DNA of 64,000 bases from an uncultured Phocaeicola sp. (GTDB taxonomy: Bacteria > Bacteroidota > Bacteroidia > Bacteroidales > Bacteroidaceae): the NCBI GenBank assembly GCA_948566455.1, contig CAOYQO010000012.1, positions 34,452 to 98,451 of the forward strand, written 5' to 3'. Position numbers and translations under genes: made by a program. Under the pieces are notes generated by a model that had not been told where the DNA came from, ran no database searches, and saw only the letters and a list, made by a program, of their open reading frames with translations. Positions 1 to 7,288 of the stretch are shown piece by piece. The stretch's first letter is position 1, and every line of letters starts with the position of its first letter.

Positions 1-78
1 TTATGTATTGAGGTGGAACGCAATCAATTTACACCGGAATACATTGCGTTGACAAGAGAGTTTTATTTAAAGATGTAA
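1..78 (+). CDS. C-terminal fragment of an unidentified protein
   Basis: The first 26 codons of the window are open and end at TAA. Only about 25 residues of the C-terminus are visible, ending in FYLKM, so the family cannot be named. It is the chromosomal neighbour on the outer side of the integrated element, and converges on the tRNA-Pro remnant. Confidence 0.5.
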   Translation, partial: LCIEVERNQFTPEYIALTREFYLKM

Positions 79-161
79 GACCGTATCTCAAAGTTGTTAT
101 TTCAGAATGTTATACCATCATGGATAAAGATTCATGTTTGTTGAATTTCTTTTTCAATACT

Positions 162-197
162 AAAAAAGGATCAACTAATAATTAGTTGACCCTTTAA
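162..197 (-). terminator. Probable original tRNA-Pro terminator
   Basis: An 11-bp stem with one mismatch (168-178 with 182-192, loop TAA) is followed on the minus strand by a run of T. It lies just beyond the tRNA 3' remnant, so before integration it would have ended the tRNA-Pro transcript. It may also serve the plus-strand gene ending at 78. Confidence 0.6.
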
Positions 198-199
198 CC

Positions 200-258
200 T
201 GTCGGGGTAGCGGGATTCGAACCCACGACCCCCTGCTCCCAAAGCAGGTGCGCTAACC
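200..258 (-). repeat. attL: tRNA-Pro 3' fragment
   Basis: This 59-bp stretch is identical to 12750-12808. It lacks the 5' 18 nt of the tRNA, so it is not a functional gene. From here to the first element gene (259-580) the only signals I see are the arm-type sites and the 53-bp repeat listed below. Confidence 0.93.
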
Positions 259-329
259 TTATTAATATCATCATTAAATAACTGGCATTAAATTGATTAG
301 CTTATATCTACTTTTCGCTTAAATGAAGC

Positions 330-349
330 GGTTTAACTCTTGGTTTAAC
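330..349. promoter_or_regulatory. Left arm-type integrase sites (two GGTTTAAC)
   Basis: GGTTTAAC occurs at 330-337 and 342-349, starts 12 bp apart. The same motif with the same 12-bp spacing and nearly the same spacer occurs at the opposite end (12645-12664). Matching short direct repeats inside both ends of a tyrosine-recombinase element are the usual form of arm-type binding sites; the function is inferred. Confidence 0.6.
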
Positions 350-477
350 TTGGAGGAAAAACAAGAAGTGTTTGACAATAATTTAATAATCTCTTTTGCA
401 GAATAAACCTGCATTGCAAAAATAGCAATTATAAAATGAAGTTTCAAATATCCATATAGTTATTCAAAGTAAAGCAT

Positions 478-530
478 AGTACTTTTTTGAATTAGGGTCT
501 ATAAAACCAACTTTCACTAAAAAAGGTACT
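478..530. repeat. 53-bp repeat with inverted ends, copy 1
   Basis: The repeat starts AGTACTTTTTT and ends AAAAAAGGTACT, so its ends are complementary, with a conserved core (CTATAAAACCAACTTTCA). A second 53-bp copy lies at 7233-7285. Both copies lie just downstream of a minus-strand stop codon and could act as terminators. Alternatively they mark the edges of a module that was exchanged within the element. Confidence 0.55.
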
Positions 531-580
531 AAAGGATTTTAAATTTCCGATAGTACCTTATAGTAGTGGTTCTGTTAATT

Positions 581-1759
581 TTATTGTTTGGTATAAAGTT
601 CTATATGTCCGTCCTCGTACATCAATTTCATCTTATTGTCAGATATGTTATAATAGTACGTTTCGGGTGAATTATCTCCAAAATCAATAATAAACTTATC
701 CTCCTTATCATCCATTGTATAAGTAAATGGGTCTGAATTGGAAGTGTTGTCATGTATATTCACTGACTCCCAACGACCAGTGTTATCACAGTAAAAAGTG
801 ATAATCTCTTTATATCCTTCATCTGTGATATAAACCCAACTACCAACAATGGGAGAAACATTTTGGGTTTCAGAGATTGTGCCGTTCTCAATATTTAGGT
901 AAAATGTATAATCTTTCTTCGTTCCGTCATAATATAAGAGGTCTAATTTGTACTTCCATATATTGGTGGAATTGTCAAGTAATGTACATTCTTTCTTGGT
1001 GTCAGAGAAAATTTCAAATGGAGGTTTATGCTTCGTGTACCAAACGTTCTTATATGTTTTATAATTAATTCTTGACGCAGTGATTTGTGTTAGAAAATCA
1101 TTGACATTAACATCAAAATTAACATCAACATTGACGCTAACAGATTCTTCATAAGAAATAGGTGTTCCTCCTACTGCGCCATTGTTTATTTGGCTAACAT
1201 AAAGTGTATCCCCCATGTCGTTATAGCAACAATTCCCAACGAACACAGATTCCTTGTACCAATCAGTAATATATGCACGATAGTCGTTTTTTATTTCTTT
1301 GAGCGTTCCTGCTGCTGTTTTGAACAAGATATTATCTTCATTGTATGACTCACCATTATAACTGACACTCGCAACGAAGATGTTGTTCTTGGCGCAAGCT
1401 CCATAGGTGGTAATGCTTGATATTTCAATATCCTTATATTCTCCATATCCAACATGAACTGTACGTTTCTTATCAAAAGTTCTATTATCAGTCCATTCCC
1501 AAAGTTTTTCTTTAGTCGTCCTATCATAAGAACTAATCCATAGACGATTATTCTTCAAGCCTGAGAAATGATTAATATTCCCCCAATGGAAAGAGCCATA
1601 GCATTCATAATCTCTGAAATTCAGTCCATAAGTAGAAAAAGAATCTCCATCAATGAACATTACTTCTGTTTGATGTTCTTCCAATTCTTCACTACAAGAA
1701 CTAAATCCTGCGCACACAGCAATCAATAATGAAGCTGCCAATAATCTAAATGTTTTCAT
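581..1759 (-). CDS. Putative lipoprotein with C-terminal lipocalin-like region
   Basis: The 392-residue product begins with a lipoprotein signal peptide: a hydrophobic stretch ending in the lipobox FSSC at about residues 19-22. It is therefore expected to be anchored to a membrane facing the periplasm or surface. The middle part has an Asp/Asn/Val-alternating stretch (around 210-220). The last 95 or so residues start with GSW and look like a small beta-barrel of the lipocalin-like type. It is the last gene before attL, 35 bp downstream of a coiled-coil membrane protein gene on the same strand, so the two may be co-transcribed cargo. I do not recognise the family; function unknown. Confidence 0.75.
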   Translation of the reverse strand: MKTFRLLAASLLIAVCAGFSSCSEELEEHQTEVMFIDGDSFSTYGLNFRDYECYGSFHWGNINHFSGLKNNRLWISSYDRTTKEKLWEWTDNRTFDKKRTVHVGYGEYKDIEISSITTYGACAKNNIFVASVSYNGESYNEDNILFKTAAGTLKEIKNDYRAYITDWYKESVFVGNCCYNDMGDTLYVSQINNGAVGGTPISYEESVSVNVDVNFDVNVNDFLTQITASRINYKTYKNVWYTKHKPPFEIFSDTKKECTLLDNSTNIWKYKLDLLYYDGTKKDYTFYLNIENGTISETQNVSPIVGSWVYITDEGYKEIITFYCDNTGRWESVNIHDNTSNSDPFTYTMDDKEDKFIIDFGDNSPETYYYNISDNKMKLMYEDGHIELYTKQ

Positions 1760-1794
1760 TATAATTTTATTTTTGTATTAATAATCGGTTAGTA

Positions 1795-3006
1795 TTATCC
1801 TTTGACTGCATAAACAACTTTATAAATCAAGGAGTCCAGCCAGTTTGCCATTAATATAATTTTAACTGGAGAATGCACTTTTTTTAAGCGAACAATCTTT
1901 CTTCCTTTATTCTCTAAATTCTCATAACGAACAATTTCAGTTCCATTATAAATCAAGAGAGAAACATTTTTAAATTTCATTGCAGTAGCATCCCAATATA
2001 TGGCAAATTCTTTTCTGTCAAAGATTATGTGTGTTTGCTTGTAGTTGGACGATGTTTCTTCCGTCCTCAATATCATTCTTTTATAATTAATAGTGTTATT
2101 CAATCTATTTAATTCTTCTTCCTCCCGTTTGCTTTCTTGTTCAATCCATTGTATTTCATCACGCAGTTTTTGTTTTTTCATTTGCTGTGAACGTAAATAT
2201 TTACACAGTAATTTCTGTCGCAGCCACATAATAATCTTACGATAGACCAAAAAGTATAATAGACAAAAGATTATAGGTGGAACAATTACCCAAACACTAT
2301 CAGTTGCACTGTTATAAGCTAAAAACGTTATCCCCACAGTAAAGGCTATTATGACGATATAACCAATTAATTGAGCTATTAGAAAAGTCTTGTGTTGTTT
2401 TAATATAGCTTGTTCTTTTTTTCTTTCAGCCTTTTTTTGTTCTTCTATTGCTCTATTAATCAATTCTTCTTGTTCTCTTTCTCGTTGTCGCTTTTCTTGT
2501 TCTATGCGGTATTGTTCTTGCTGCCTTTGTTCTTCTTCAATTCGTTTTTGTTGAGCTTTTTGCTGGGCTAATGCAATTCTTATCCGTTGTTGTTCTGCTT
2601 CTACTTTTTTACGTTCTATATTTTTAAAGTAAGCACTTAATTCCGTTAGAGATTTTGGTTGAAAGGACTGGCTTTGCTGTTCATCTATCATAAAAGCATA
2701 TCTGTTTGTTCCGTCTTGTTGCAATGCGAATATGGTTTTATCAAAGAATGAGGGATGAAGCATATAAGCCTGCCCCTTAAAAGAAAGAATTATAGATTTG
2801 TTGGTTGAAATATACTGCCAAGTTCCATTAGTAACCTTACCATTTATGGAAACAATAAGAGAGCCATTTTCTTGAAATATATATAACTCTTTATCTCCGG
2901 TGTCATTGAAAGCCAGCCAAGACTTATTGCATAATATGGTTTTTACATCCAAACTCTCACTGAATCTGTTGTATTTGTTAAGAATATCCAACAAGTAAGT
3001 TTTCAT
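1795..3006 (-). CDS. Coiled-coil membrane protein of unknown function
   Basis: The product has 403 residues. Residues 20-110 look like a small all-beta domain. Residues 125-205 are a charged Gln/Glu/Arg-rich coiled coil. Two adjacent membrane segments follow (about 208-228 and 233-252), then a second coiled coil (265-310) and a beta-rich C-terminal domain. There is no signal peptide, so the large domains probably face the cytoplasm. It is cargo at the variable attL end of the element and pairs with the lipoprotein gene downstream. A role in envelope sensing or defence would fit the position, but nothing in the sequence proves it. Confidence 0.7.
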   Translation of the reverse strand: MKTYLLDILNKYNRFSESLDVKTILCNKSWLAFNDTGDKELYIFQENGSLIVSINGKVTNGTWQYISTNKSIILSFKGQAYMLHPSFFDKTIFALQQDGTNRYAFMIDEQQSQSFQPKSLTELSAYFKNIERKKVEAEQQRIRIALAQQKAQQKRIEEEQRQQEQYRIEQEKRQREREQEELINRAIEEQKKAERKKEQAILKQHKTFLIAQLIGYIVIIAFTVGITFLAYNSATDSVWVIVPPIIFCLLYFLVYRKIIMWLRQKLLCKYLRSQQMKKQKLRDEIQWIEQESKREEEELNRLNNTINYKRMILRTEETSSNYKQTHIIFDRKEFAIYWDATAMKFKNVSLLIYNGTEIVRYENLENKGRKIVRLKKVHSPVKIILMANWLDSLIYKVVYAVKG

Positions 3007-3300
3007 ATTTACACCTTTATGCTCACTTGTTCCCTGCGGTAAGCCATAAATAAAAAAGATGTGGGAACACTATTTGCTTTATCCTTGTAACTGGCTCTCG
3101 CATTGCCTTTGCTGTGGATAAAACAATAGCGACCCACACCAAAGGGCATATAGAAACCTCACAAATATGAGGTAGGTATATATCCAAATGTGGGTGCTAC
3201 TGCTATCATCTTCACAGCGTTTCAAATTTGCGAGATTTGTTACAAGAAGATAATTTCAATAACACCTTTCATTAACTATGTCCTTCCAACTTCCTAACGC
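3007..3300. other. Structured noncoding stretch with long hairpin
   Basis: A long interrupted hairpin spans 3061-3137: GTGGG, CTATT and TTTATCC pair in order with GGATAAA, AATAG and CCCAC. A small perfect hairpin follows (CCTCA 3157-3161 with TGAGG 3168-3172). No credible gene was found. It could hold a small RNA or the leader of the minus-strand gene starting at 3006. Confidence 0.4.
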
Positions 3301-3515
3301 ATTAGTTCATTGGAATTGGTGCAAAGATAACGAAAGGTTTTAAATCAATAAGCATGGAGTGAGGATTAATAGTGAATATTCTGCCCTCAAACATACTCTG
3401 AATAGGTTGTAGAGTTAAAGTTTCTTGTTCCGGCTGATTTTTAGGTAGGACAAATTCAGATTGGGGCATATAAGACTGACCTTGCTCTAAATTTGTCCTG
3501 CCTTTCAAAGTGACT

Positions 3516-4190
3516 TCACGACATCAACCCTGCTCTGACAAGTAATCTCTTGACTTGTGTAATCTGAAACTTGCATCCCTTAGATGTAACAAAGCCTTGC
3601 TCATTCAACAGACAAGTCATTTCGGATAATGATTTGCCTTGCATTGATAGTGACCGTAACAGTGCTATCGCTCTCATGTTATTTGGATTGTTATCCGCTT
3701 TAGCCTTGTTGGTAACGATACTATGCTGAACGGCTTGTTCAAATTTATTCATCAAGTTCTCCGCTTTACCAAGCTGCACACCCCTTGCTTTTTTGGCTTG
3801 AAGTGACTGTTTGGTTCTCTGACTGATTAATCCTGCTTCATATTCGGCTATGCTACTGATGATATGCAGAATTAATCTGTTAGCTTGGGGGAAGTCACAA
3901 AAGACAATCTCAACATCACTCTCCAACAGCTTTGAAGTAAATGCAACATTTCTTGACAACCTATCCAATTTGGCTACAATCAGAATAGAGTTAGTTTTCC
4001 TGCACATCGCCAAAGCTGCAAGAAGTTGAGGTCTGTCAGATTTCTTTCCACTCTCCGTTTCAATGTATTCAGCAAGTATGGGTTTATTCTTTACATAGTT
4101 GTGTATAATCTCTCGTTGTGCTTCTACGCCAAGACCCGATATTTGTTGTTTCATGGTGGATTGCCTTAGATATGCTATGTATGTCTTCAT
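3516..4190 (-). CDS. Serine recombinase (resolvase/invertase family)
   Basis: The 224-residue protein has the N-terminal resolvase catalytic domain: YLRQS with the presumed nucleophilic serine near residue 11, the LDRLSR motif (about 77-82), and the E helix ending with RTKQ. A C-terminal helix-turn-helix part follows. Length and order match small resolvases and DNA invertases rather than large serine integrases. It may resolve multimers or flip a DNA segment in the element. I found no convincing inverted target pair next to it. It stands alone, downstream of the RadC-like gene on the same strand. Confidence 0.88.
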   Translation of the reverse strand: MKTYIAYLRQSTMKQQISGLGVEAQREIIHNYVKNKPILAEYIETESGKKSDRPQLLAALAMCRKTNSILIVAKLDRLSRNVAFTSKLLESDVEIVFCDFPQANRLILHIISSIAEYEAGLISQRTKQSLQAKKARGVQLGKAENLMNKFEQAVQHSIVTNKAKADNNPNNMRAIALLRSLSMQGKSLSEMTCLLNEQGFVTSKGCKFQITQVKRLLVRAGLMS

Positions 4191-4249
4191 AATTCACAAT
4201 TATTAATAGTTGGTTACAAGTGCTGAATGTTCGTTCAGCTTATGTAAGT

Positions 4250-4283
4250 AAGGACACCCAACTTAAAAATTGAATGTCCTTTT
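4250..4283 (-). terminator. Element terminator hairpin, copy A
   Basis: AAGGACA (4250-4256) pairs with TGTCCTT (4275-4281), and the loop begins CACCCAACTTAA. It sits just past the stop of the RadC-like gene. Two more copies with the same stem and almost the same loop follow other genes of the element. Confidence 0.65.
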
Positions 4284-4293
4284 CAATGATACG

Positions 4294-4740
4294 CTATAAC
4301 TGTCCTTCATCAGCGAAGCTATAATATCCTGCATCCGTTAATATGAGGTGGTCTGTTACTGTAATCCTCATAAGTCTTGCAGCTTCTTTGACCTGCTTAG
4401 TAATTTCCATATCCTGCCTGCTTGGTTTCATGCTACCGCTTGGATGATTATGTGCAAGAATAATGGCTACTGAGTTGGTGAGTAATGCAGCTTGTAGAAT
4501 TACTCTGACATCAGCACAAGTTTCAGTAATTCCACCCTCTGATATGAGAGTGTAGCCTAAAACTTGGTTGGATTGGTTTAGGAACAGAACTTTGAAATAT
4601 TCTTTGTAACAGATTGTACCCTCCTTATATGTAGGAAGCAAGTATTTATAAGCGTCTTCTGAACTATATATTTTACTCCGGCTTTTTGATGTGGATTTAT
4701 AAGTGAGTTCCACTTCTCCAACAGTATAGTCTATATTCAT
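4294..4740 (-). CDS. RadC-like JAB/MPN-domain protein
   Basis: The 148-residue protein consists of the RadC JAB domain. It carries the metal-binding motif HNHPSG followed by S and D at the usual distance (about residues 96-110). It lacks the N-terminal helix-hairpin-helix of chromosomal RadC, as is normal for the short forms carried by mobile elements. These are probable zinc metalloproteins; despite the name a DNA-repair role is unproven. It lies 11 bp downstream of a small unknown gene and is followed by a conserved hairpin terminator. Confidence 0.9.
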   Translation of the reverse strand: MNIDYTVGEVELTYKSTSKSRSKIYSSEDAYKYLLPTYKEGTICYKEYFKVLFLNQSNQVLGYTLISEGGITETCADVRVILQAALLTNSVAIILAHNHPSGSMKPSRQDMEITKQVKEAARLMRITVTDHLILTDAGYYSFADEGQL

Positions 4741-4751
4741 AATGTCAAGTA

Positions 4752-5027
4752 TTAAAATGGTCTGTCGCCATATTCATAAACAAGAATTGAATTGCATACC
4801 CTATCATAGAATGAGAACCCACAGCAAGTATGGAAGTAGCTTTCATAAACTGCTGCATATTCACCATGCTGTCTGCTGTTCCTATCCAAAAATGAATCAA
4901 ACTTGTGCAGCCAATATTTAAGTGCTTGCAAGCGTTTGATATATTGCAGATTGTTCTCACAGTAGCATAATTTCTCTTGTAAAGAGGTGATATGATTGAT
5001 AGCATTTTCAATTTTAGATTTATCCAT
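4752..5027 (-). CDS. Small hypothetical protein
   Basis: This 91-residue protein has no signal peptide or membrane segment. The N-terminal half looks helical, with a Cys/Tyr-rich middle. An ORF in another frame over the same bases (4745-5035) is less protein-like. I chose this frame for its regular composition and for its position 11 bp upstream of the RadC-like gene, with which it probably forms an operon. Family not recognised. Confidence 0.5.
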   Translation of the reverse strand: MDKSKIENAINHITSLQEKLCYCENNLQYIKRLQALKYWLHKFDSFLDRNSRQHGEYAAVYESYFHTCCGFSFYDRVCNSILVYEYGDRPF

Positions 5028-5060
5028 AATGTCATAGAATTTGTAAAGTGTATAAACAGA

Positions 5061-5092
5061 AAAAGGACACCTAACTTAATAGATGTCCTTTT
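5061..5092 (-). terminator. Element terminator hairpin, copy B
   Basis: AAAAGGACA (5061-5069) pairs perfectly with TGTCCTTTT (5084-5092). The loop CCTAACTTAATAGA resembles the loops of copies A and C. It lies just after the YoeB stop codon. Confidence 0.75.
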
Positions 5093-5116
5093 AATTAATA
5101 AGATGTGATAATGTAG

Positions 5117-5386
5117 TTACTTCTTGGAATAGTGATATTTCATGGAGAATATGTAAATCTCTATCATATCATTATGCACAGAATAAATAAGTCTATGCTC
5201 TGAATTAATTCGTCTTGACCATTTACCTGCCAATTCATATTTGAGAGGTTCAGGTTTACCTATGCCAGTGTAAGGATGTTCCAATATATCGGCGAGTAAT
5301 TTCTTAATGCGTTTGGTTATGTTGGGGTCATTCTTTTTCCAATATTCCCAATGTTCTTGTGCAATAGGAGTAAATATCAGTTTCAT
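5117..5386 (-). CDS. yoeB: YoeB-type mRNA interferase toxin
   Basis: The 89-residue product aligns along its whole length with YoeB: MKLI at the start, GKPEPLK, WSRRI, EHRL and a C-terminal KYHY motif. The family's catalytic Glu, Arg and His are all present. YoeB toxins bind the ribosome A site and cut mRNA. The start codon overlaps the antitoxin stop by 4 bp (ATGA), the usual translationally coupled arrangement. It probably stabilises the element in the chromosome. Confidence 0.95.
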   Translation of the reverse strand: MKLIFTPIAQEHWEYWKKNDPNITKRIKKLLADILEHPYTGIGKPEPLKYELAGKWSRRINSEHRLIYSVHNDMIEIYIFSMKYHYSKK

Positions 5387-5637
5387 AATTCATCTAAATT
5401 TACTTCTATTCCTCTGCCTGCCTTTAAGTCTTCTTCTCCTTTACGAATATCATTCATGGTCTGTTCAGAAGACATGATATATTCGGTCTCCTTCAAAGAA
5501 TTATATTCTTCCAAAGAAATCATTACTACTCCCGTACCATTACCACGATTGATAAGTACCGTATCGCAATCGTCAATAACCGAGTCAATATAACCTTTTA
5601 GATTGGCTCTTAAATCTGTGTAATTGGCTGTTCTCAT
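5383..5637 (-). CDS. yefM: YefM-type antitoxin
   Basis: The 84-residue protein has the Phd/YefM N-terminal DNA-binding fold (YTDLRANLKGYIDSV, then VLINRGNGTGVVMISLEEYNSL), and an acidic C-terminal tail that would wrap the toxin. A strong ribosome-binding site (AAGGAGG) precedes the ATG. It is the first gene of the toxin-antitoxin operon and likely represses its own promoter just upstream. Confidence 0.95.
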   Translation of the reverse strand: MRTANYTDLRANLKGYIDSVIDDCDTVLINRGNGTGVVMISLEEYNSLKETEYIMSSEQTMNDIRKGEEDLKAGRGIEVNLDEL

Positions 5638-5657
5638 AAATCCTCCTTTTTATAATG

Positions 5658-5690
5658 CAAATATATGTACTTATTTGCGTACTTACAAAT
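5658..5690 (-). promoter_or_regulatory. yefM-yoeB promoter and candidate operator
   Basis: On the minus strand TATATTTG (5658-5665) matches the Bacteroides -7 box TAnnTTTG. Next to it GTACTTA occurs twice, 12 bp apart (5667 and 5679), and the GTAC cores form a dyad. This fits an autoregulatory operator of a YefM-type repressor, by analogy. Confidence 0.55.
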
Positions 5691-5717
5691 ATAATTAGTT
5701 AATTATTAAGTATGAAG

Positions 5718-5745
5718 AAAGGACACCAACTTAATGATGTCCTTT
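5718..5745 (-). terminator. Element terminator hairpin, copy C
   Basis: AAAGGACA (5718-5725) pairs with TGTCCTTT (5738-5745), with loop CCAACTTAATGA. It follows the DUF3871 gene. It is the third copy of the hairpin family. Confidence 0.7.
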
Positions 5746-5767
5746 CCTCTCTCAATCAACAATCCAC

Positions 5768-6793
5768 TCAGCCCAAGAACCAAGCGTATTTGTTATCAAT
5801 TCCTTGCAGGACGTTGTTTATTCCTACACTGACTTCCGTAGCGTTTACTGCTCGTTGCAGATAAGTATCAATGTAGCTCCCCTTGTTAGCCTGCGTCAAA
5901 AGGTTGTGAAAATCGAACATTGATATGGCGTTGTCCTTTGCTCCGAACACTTCATTGTGATAGTAGTCGCGACAAACTGAATTAATCTGACTGTCCGTAA
6001 TCAGAAGTCTTGGAATAGCTTTCTGCCTTGCAGGTGACAATGCTTGAAACATTCTCATTCGTCCGACAATCTGTGCAAATTGTGTTTCGGACAATGAAGT
6101 GTTGGTAAGTGACTGCATCAAGTGGATTTCTTTTGCAGGGTTGAAGCTGTGGAACAATTCAAGCACGTTTCGGTAAAGTTCGTTGATATTGGTCACTTCC
6201 ATGTTAAACTTGACACCTTCTCCCGTTAAAATTTGATTGCTACAAATTCTAACTCTCCAGCCTACAAAACAAGAAAATTTCTCCAAGCCTTTGGATGCAC
6301 GATAAAGGTTGAGGTCTGAATAGTTCCTTACCCCACCGATGCACAGTTCAAGCCTTTGCCCTCTTACCGTTTCGATAATGGTTGGAATGGTAAAGGCAAA
6401 TGCAAGGCGTTGGTAGAATTGTGTCTTTTCACATTCCAACAGTTCACTTGCTTTCTTACCCAAACTTTGGGGAGTTCTACCGCGTACAATGTGTGAAACT
6501 CTGATGTCCGGCTCGTTCACTCTTTCACCTGCATAGAATGAGCAAGCCGCATCATGCACACATGAAATAAAGTCTTGGTGTGCGATAGTCAATTCTTGGT
6601 TAGCCCAAGTTGGAACAACGCATTTGTTTGTAAGCTCGTCCATAGTGATTGCATCTGTGTTTGCTTCCAAGAAGTTCACGTTCGGCTGTACGGTTGGCTC
6701 GTCTTGGATAATGGCAGCTTCTTCCGCATACTCGCCTAAGTTAAATCTCGATTGGTTCTGTGCCATGATAGGCATAATTTGTAATGCTTCCAT
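5768..6793 (-). CDS. DUF3871 family protein
   Basis: The 341-residue protein matches my recollection of DUF3871, a family found in Bacteroidota mobile elements. Features include NFLEANT near residue 40, IRVSHIVRGRTPQ, the IGGVRNY segment, and a C-terminal part ending KYAWFLG. No signal peptide or membrane segment is present. Its biochemical role is unknown, and its repeated presence on integrative elements suggests a core function there. It is the only gene of its unit and is followed by hairpin copy C. Confidence 0.8.
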   Translation of the reverse strand: MEALQIMPIMAQNQSRFNLGEYAEEAAIIQDEPTVQPNVNFLEANTDAITMDELTNKCVVPTWANQELTIAHQDFISCVHDAACSFYAGERVNEPDIRVSHIVRGRTPQSLGKKASELLECEKTQFYQRLAFAFTIPTIIETVRGQRLELCIGGVRNYSDLNLYRASKGLEKFSCFVGWRVRICSNQILTGEGVKFNMEVTNINELYRNVLELFHSFNPAKEIHLMQSLTNTSLSETQFAQIVGRMRMFQALSPARQKAIPRLLITDSQINSVCRDYYHNEVFGAKDNAISMFDFHNLLTQANKGSYIDTYLQRAVNATEVSVGINNVLQGIDNKYAWFLG

Positions 6794-7232
6794 AATGAAT
6801 TTGAATTAAATGATTATTGATTGAATGGATTTAACAAGAACAAACCTTAAACACAAGTGAATTTCTTCGCTTGCATCTAAGGCTCGTTCTATGTCTTTCC
6901 CTAAATATTCTTTTAAAAGAAATTCGGAGCATTAGTAAATTATTGCTCGGCTATGGGAATAGGATTGTGAACATATACGCTGCTGACAAAAGACATTCTT
7001 TTTCATGGATGATGTGAGGTAATAGTATCATCGTGAAGTAAAGAATGCTTTTTTCTTCCATGCCCATGAGGGGGCATAAAAAGGTGGTGTACCTCCGTTT
7101 TTATCATCCGGCACAGCATGGGGGAATGAATTACGACATGGTGACGTGTTCAAATAAAAAAAGAGTCCCCACTTTCATCAGCGGAAACTCTTCGTTTATT
7201 AATGATTTGATAAAGCTAAATATTAATGATAG
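6794..7232. other. Structured intergenic region with three hairpins
   Basis: Hairpin 1 (6994-7054) pairs CATTCTTT with AAAGAATG and continues inwards through TTCA..GATGAT with ATCATC..TGAA; a T-run follows on the plus strand. Hairpin 2 (7078-7102) is AAAAAGGTGG with CCTCCGTTTTT, just after a small TGCCC/GGGCA stem. Hairpin 3 (7161-7192) pairs AAGAGT with ACTCTT and has a minus-strand T-run. No credible protein is encoded. It may hold a small RNA, or an origin or transfer site of the element. Confidence 0.45.
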
Positions 7233-7285
7233 AGTACCTTTTTAAAACAGACCCTATAAAACTAACTTTCATCAAAAAAAGTACT
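7233..7285. repeat. 53-bp repeat with inverted ends, copy 2
   Basis: This is the second copy of the 478-530 repeat, the same length and with the same complementary ends (AGTACCTTTTT and AAAAAAAGTACT). It begins 3 bp past the stop of the helicase-like gene, so terminator function is plausible. Confidence 0.55.
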
Positions 7286-7288
7286 ATC

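Noticed and set aside
3302..3508. Minus-strand ORF of 68 codons after the resolvase gene
   Set aside because: It starts at TTG without a ribosome-binding site, shows no recognisable domain, and lies where a structured noncoding region begins. It could be a remnant, but there is no positive support.
3516..4190. DNA invertase controlling a phase-variable promoter
   Set aside because: The protein family would allow it, but I found no matching inverted-repeat pair flanking a promoter close to the gene.
4745..5035. 96-codon minus-strand ORF overlapping the 91-codon gene
   Set aside because: It reads another frame over the same bases and has a less protein-like composition; only one of the two can be real and I kept 4752-5027.
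7045..7245. 66-codon plus-strand ORF
   Set aside because: It runs through three hairpins, against the direction of all element genes, and has no recognisable content.
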